Shown: piece by piece, positions 8,319-10,568 of the stretch
How positions within the stretch are numbered: position 1 is the first letter of the stretch
Layout of the letters: each line of letters begins with the position of its first letter
Assembly: GCF_000204055.1 (NCBI RefSeq)
Contig: NW_006768847.1
Location: forward strand, 310,104 to 320,671
DNA: 10,568 nucleotides
Origin: Melampsora larici-populina 98AG31
Lineage: Eukaryota; Basidiomycota; Pucciniomycetes; Pucciniales; Melampsoraceae
Direction of reading: 5' to 3'
Position numbers and translations under genes: made by a program
The notes under the pieces: generated by a model
The model's input: the letters and a program-made list of their open reading frames with translations, nothing else
The model's database searches: none
What the model was told of the DNA's origin: nothing

Positions 8319-10235
8319 GTGGATGAATGCAATGAGCACCTTCTTGGATTTGTGAAATCTGACTCATGTGCCCTATCCCGTTGCCCTGCCGATTGTTTTA
8401 GTGAGACGCGCCCTCGGGGGTTGAACAATGAGAGAAGAGCAAATGAACAGACTGCTGAAAGAGACGTCAACCTTGAGGCCAATGATGTGGAGGTCGGACA
8501 ACACCCAGGACAACGTCTGATCTACATGAGTATGTTAAAAGCTTACGTTAACTCAGGGAGCTCTTATGATTCATGCTGGCCAACAGAGGTGGTCTCTTGC
8601 GGACTGAAGATCCCCAAATGGTGCATGCTCGCGAAAGAATTCGGACTCAAAGCTGAAGCTGAAGACGTGATAGCAGGCTTGATTAGAGGTTTTCATCAGG
8701 GTATTCCAGATCATACTCTGGGGTATCGTAGGTGGTTTACACCAGAAAACCACAAATCGGCGTTGTTGGCAGCGGAGAAAATTAAAAATATGTTAGCAAA
8801 AGAGTATAGAGAAGGAAGGATATTCGGCCCTTTTACCCATGAAGAAGTGTTCAAGAAGATTGGTTTCTTTCGCTCCAGCCCGATGGGGAGCGTGATTAAC
8901 GGCGACGGCTCTTTCCGCATCATAAACGATACGTCTTTCCCACAGAATTCAGAAGAAACCCCATCAGTAAACAGCCTGGTAAACAAAAAGGATTTCAACA
9001 CGACTTGGGATGATTTCAAAATAATTGTGAAGTTTTTTAGTGAAGAAGAAGGACGAATAGTACTGGCCATTTTTTATTGGGAAAAAGCCTATCGGCAAAT
9101 TCCGATACATCCATCGCAGTGGAGGTATCTGTTTATCCTGGATCTCCAAAATCGATTGTGGCTGGACTGTAGGGTGCAGTTTGGTGGTGTTGCAGGATGC
9201 GGTGTTTTTGGCCGACCTGCGGATCTATGGAAGAAAATAGTAAAGAAAGTGTTTGGGTTAAAGGAGGCGTTTCGTTGGGTCGACGATAACTTACTGGTAA
9301 AAGACGTCGAGAATAAAACCATGATAAAGGACATCGTAACGTTGAGTGATTCGATGGGGGTCGCCTTGAACGAAGAAAAGGTACACGAATTCGGGGCAGA
9401 ACAGCGTTATATAGGTTTTGTGTGGAACTCCTTGGAAAGGACAGTCCGGCTACCGGAAGATAAATTGAACGGAAGAAAAGATCAGATTGATTACTTTTTG
9501 GTGTCCGACAGATCTTTCACCTTTAAAGAAACCAAGAAGTTGGTAGGAAGATTAGTTCACACATCTTACATAGTACCTAACCTGGTATGCTACATGGCAA
9601 GCTTACACAAGTGGAAGAATGAGTGGAAGGTTTTATCAGCGAGGAGGACATTACCAGGCGATGTGCCGATTGACTTGATGGAATGGAAACTCACCTTGGC
9701 TGTGTTTGAATCAAGACGGATCATCCCAAGTGTGGAAACCACGGATGTAGGTTGGGTTGGTGATGCTGCGACATCGTTTGGGATAGGAATTTTGGTAGGC
9801 AGAAGTTGGGCACAGTTTAAGTTGCTTAAAGGATGGAAGGAACGTTTGCGAGTGTCGGAAAAAGGAGGAATAGCATGGGCAGAGACTGCCGCTATCCGGT
9901 TAGGTCTGCTGGTGGTAAGTAAGATTCACGATGTGAAAGGAAAGAAGATAAAGGTCCTTACTGACAACACGACATCAGAATGCGTAGTCCTAAAGCATAA
10001 GTCAAGAGACAGGGCGGTAAACGAAGAGTGGAAAAGTATCCAGCGGTTGCTTGTAGACCTGCACTGTGACATTGATGCAGAGAGGGTGGAGTCAGCTAAT
10101 AATGACGCAGACGAGTTGTCCAGAGGTATCGGGAAGGTCTTACCTATGGAGGATTGTGTGGTGATCGAGGTTCCGGTTGAGCTAAAACCTGTACTTGTCC
10201 AAGTGTTTCAGTGGCGTAAACAGTTTGTATCGTGA
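8319..10235 (+). CDS. Reverse transcriptase-RNase H polyprotein, motif A aspartate replaced by Tyr
   Basis: The protein copies element RNA into DNA and degrades the template RNA. The frame is open for 638 codons; the first codon is GTG and the first in-frame ATG is 8526 (residue 70), so the native start is unresolved. Numbering from 8319, RT blocks are SSPMGSVINGDGSFRIINDTSFP (186-208), SVNSLVNKKDF (216-226), motif A as FYWEKAYRQIPIHPSQW (252-268), motif B as FGGVAGCGVFGRPADLW (288-304) and motif C as RWVDD (319-323). RNase H blocks carry D482 (VGDA), E522 (WAETAAIRLG), D549 (LTDN) and D596/D598 (NNDADELSRG). In related polyproteins motif A reads DWEKAYRQIP; here codon 253 (9075-9077) is TAT, Tyr, so a metal-binding residue is missing and polymerase activity should be lost. 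It follows the gag-like ORF and precedes the putative recombinase. Frame, motif order and length otherwise look intact, which points to recent decay. Confidence 0.9.
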   Translation: MDECNEHLLGFVKSDSCALSRCPADCFSETRPRGLNNERRANEQTAERDVNLEANDVEVGQHPGQRLIYMSMLKAYVNSGSSYDSCWPTEVVSCGLKIPKWCMLAKEFGLKAEAEDVIAGLIRGFHQGIPDHTLGYRRWFTPENHKSALLAAEKIKNMLAKEYREGRIFGPFTHEEVFKKIGFFRSSPMGSVINGDGSFRIINDTSFPQNSEETPSVNSLVNKKDFNTTWDDFKIIVKFFSEEEGRIVLAIFYWEKAYRQIPIHPSQWRYLFILDLQNRLWLDCRVQFGGVAGCGVFGRPADLWKKIVKKVFGLKEAFRWVDDNLLVKDVENKTMIKDIVTLSDSMGVALNEEKVHEFGAEQRYIGFVWNSLERTVRLPEDKLNGRKDQIDYFLVSDRSFTFKETKKLVGRLVHTSYIVPNLVCYMASLHKWKNEWKVLSARRTLPGDVPIDLMEWKLTLAVFESRRIIPSVETTDVGWVGDAATSFGIGILVGRSWAQFKLLKGWKERLRVSEKGGIAWAETAAIRLGLLVVSKIHDVKGKKIKVLTDNTTSECVVLKHKSRDRAVNEEWKSIQRLLVDLHCDIDAERVESANNDADELSRGIGKVLPMEDCVVIEVPVELKPVLVQVFQWRKQFVS

Positions 10236-10271
10236 GACTTGTATTGCCCCATCCGAAGACTCCTTATTGAA

Positions 10272-10568
10272 ATGAAAACGCCACTAGCTCCTCGTACCCA
10301 TTTGACCATGTTGACAACATCACAAGACTTACTTAAGCTAGATTGCGAGGGAGAGAGTGGTAAACCCCTCTGGTACTAGAAGCGATAAGCGATCTGTTCG
10401 AGAATTCTCTTAGCCCCCTACTACACACCCCGATCACCTTACCCATAAATCGATCGGAGGGCTGTCCAGTAGACGACGACATGAAAGAATTCCTAGTCGG
10501 TACGGCTGAAGAGGACGATGACCCGGTAAAGGCATACATCCTTTATGGCAGCTGGGCAAAGACTACGA
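10272..10568 (+). pseudogene. Start of a third ORF, putative tyrosine recombinase, frameshifted and cut by the window edge
   Basis: In the RT frame, ATG 10272 opens MKTPLAPRTHLTMLTTSQDL and continues to GESGKPLWY before TAG at about 10376. The next frame is open from 10364 to the window end and reads TPLVLEAISDLFENSLSP through to AYILYGSWAKTT. The two readings overlap at a CCCC run (10364-10368), and one extra C would explain the break. GSWAKTT resembles the start of the SAM-like core-binding domain of phage-type integrases, and the place after RT-RH is where YR retroelements carry their recombinase. The R-H-R-Y residues would lie beyond the edge, so the name is an inference. The DDD and EEDDD runs suit a disordered acidic N-terminus. 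Confidence 0.4.

Larger units (their letters stand above)
6017..10568 (+). mobile_element. Retroelement with gag-like, RT-RNase H and third ORF; DIRS/Ngaro-like, right end missing
   Basis: Three ORFs follow on one strand: gag-like (6017-8064), RT-RNase H (8319-10235), and the start of a third (from about 10272). I see no protease or DDE integrase before or inside the RT ORF. RT motifs such as INDTSFP and SVNSL, and the RNase H directly after RT, fit the RT-RH polyproteins of tyrosine-recombinase retroelements. The third ORF ends its visible part in GSWAKTT, which would suit the start of a phage-integrase core-binding domain. Neither terminal repeats nor the recombinase catalytic residues are inside the window, so the DIRS/Ngaro class is an inference. 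Confidence 0.65.

Noticed and set aside
8711..9070. 119-codon minus-strand frame opposite RT
   Set aside because: It lies antisense to the clearly conserved RT blocks and has no features of its own.

Overview
The window looks like transposon-rich DNA of a basidiomycete fungus, most probably a rust (Pucciniales). The evidence is short introns of about 60-90 bp with GT-AG ends, CT-rich leaders, a many-exon hAT transposase of a type I recall as abundant in rusts, and a basidiomycete-type reverse transcriptase/RNase H. This assignment comes from recognising families, not from a search. There is no sign of bacterial, plasmid or phage organisation and no CRISPR array, tRNA or rRNA.

Layout. (1) 1-1273, + strand: the 3' part of an unrecognised spliced gene. 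Three exons join in phase through two introns (558-644 and 1070-1150) and stop at 1271-1273. (2) About 1222-5543, - strand: a decayed hAT DNA transposon. Its transposase reads from about 4904 (or 5054) down to 1703 in nine exons. It has an N-terminal basic stretch, a degenerate BED-type zinc finger, the first and second acidic blocks of the RNase H-like fold, the C/H block, and the C-terminal ERLFS block. It carries five internal stops and one unresolved phase break, so it is a pseudogene. CACTAC/CACTAT-type motifs cluster outside the coding part at both ends. (3) About 5545-6016: a gene-free stretch with a CT-rich leader. (4) 6017-10568, + strand: a retroelement running off the right edge. 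It has a gag-like ORF broken by three in-frame TGAs and one frameshift, then a long open RT-RNase H ORF, then the start of a third ORF. The third ORF's position and short preserved N-terminus fit a tyrosine recombinase, so I infer a DIRS/Ngaro-type (YR) retroelement.

The two elements are divergently transcribed, with their leaders between about 4904 and 6017. Both are damaged. Seven of the eight internal stops inside recognisable coding sequence are TGA, which suggests C-to-T decay of CGA codons. The RT ORF is open over its full length but has Tyr where the family has the catalytic motif A Asp. Nothing here looks like an intact new system. The most useful content is the gene models, the decay pattern and the unfinished third ORF at the right edge.
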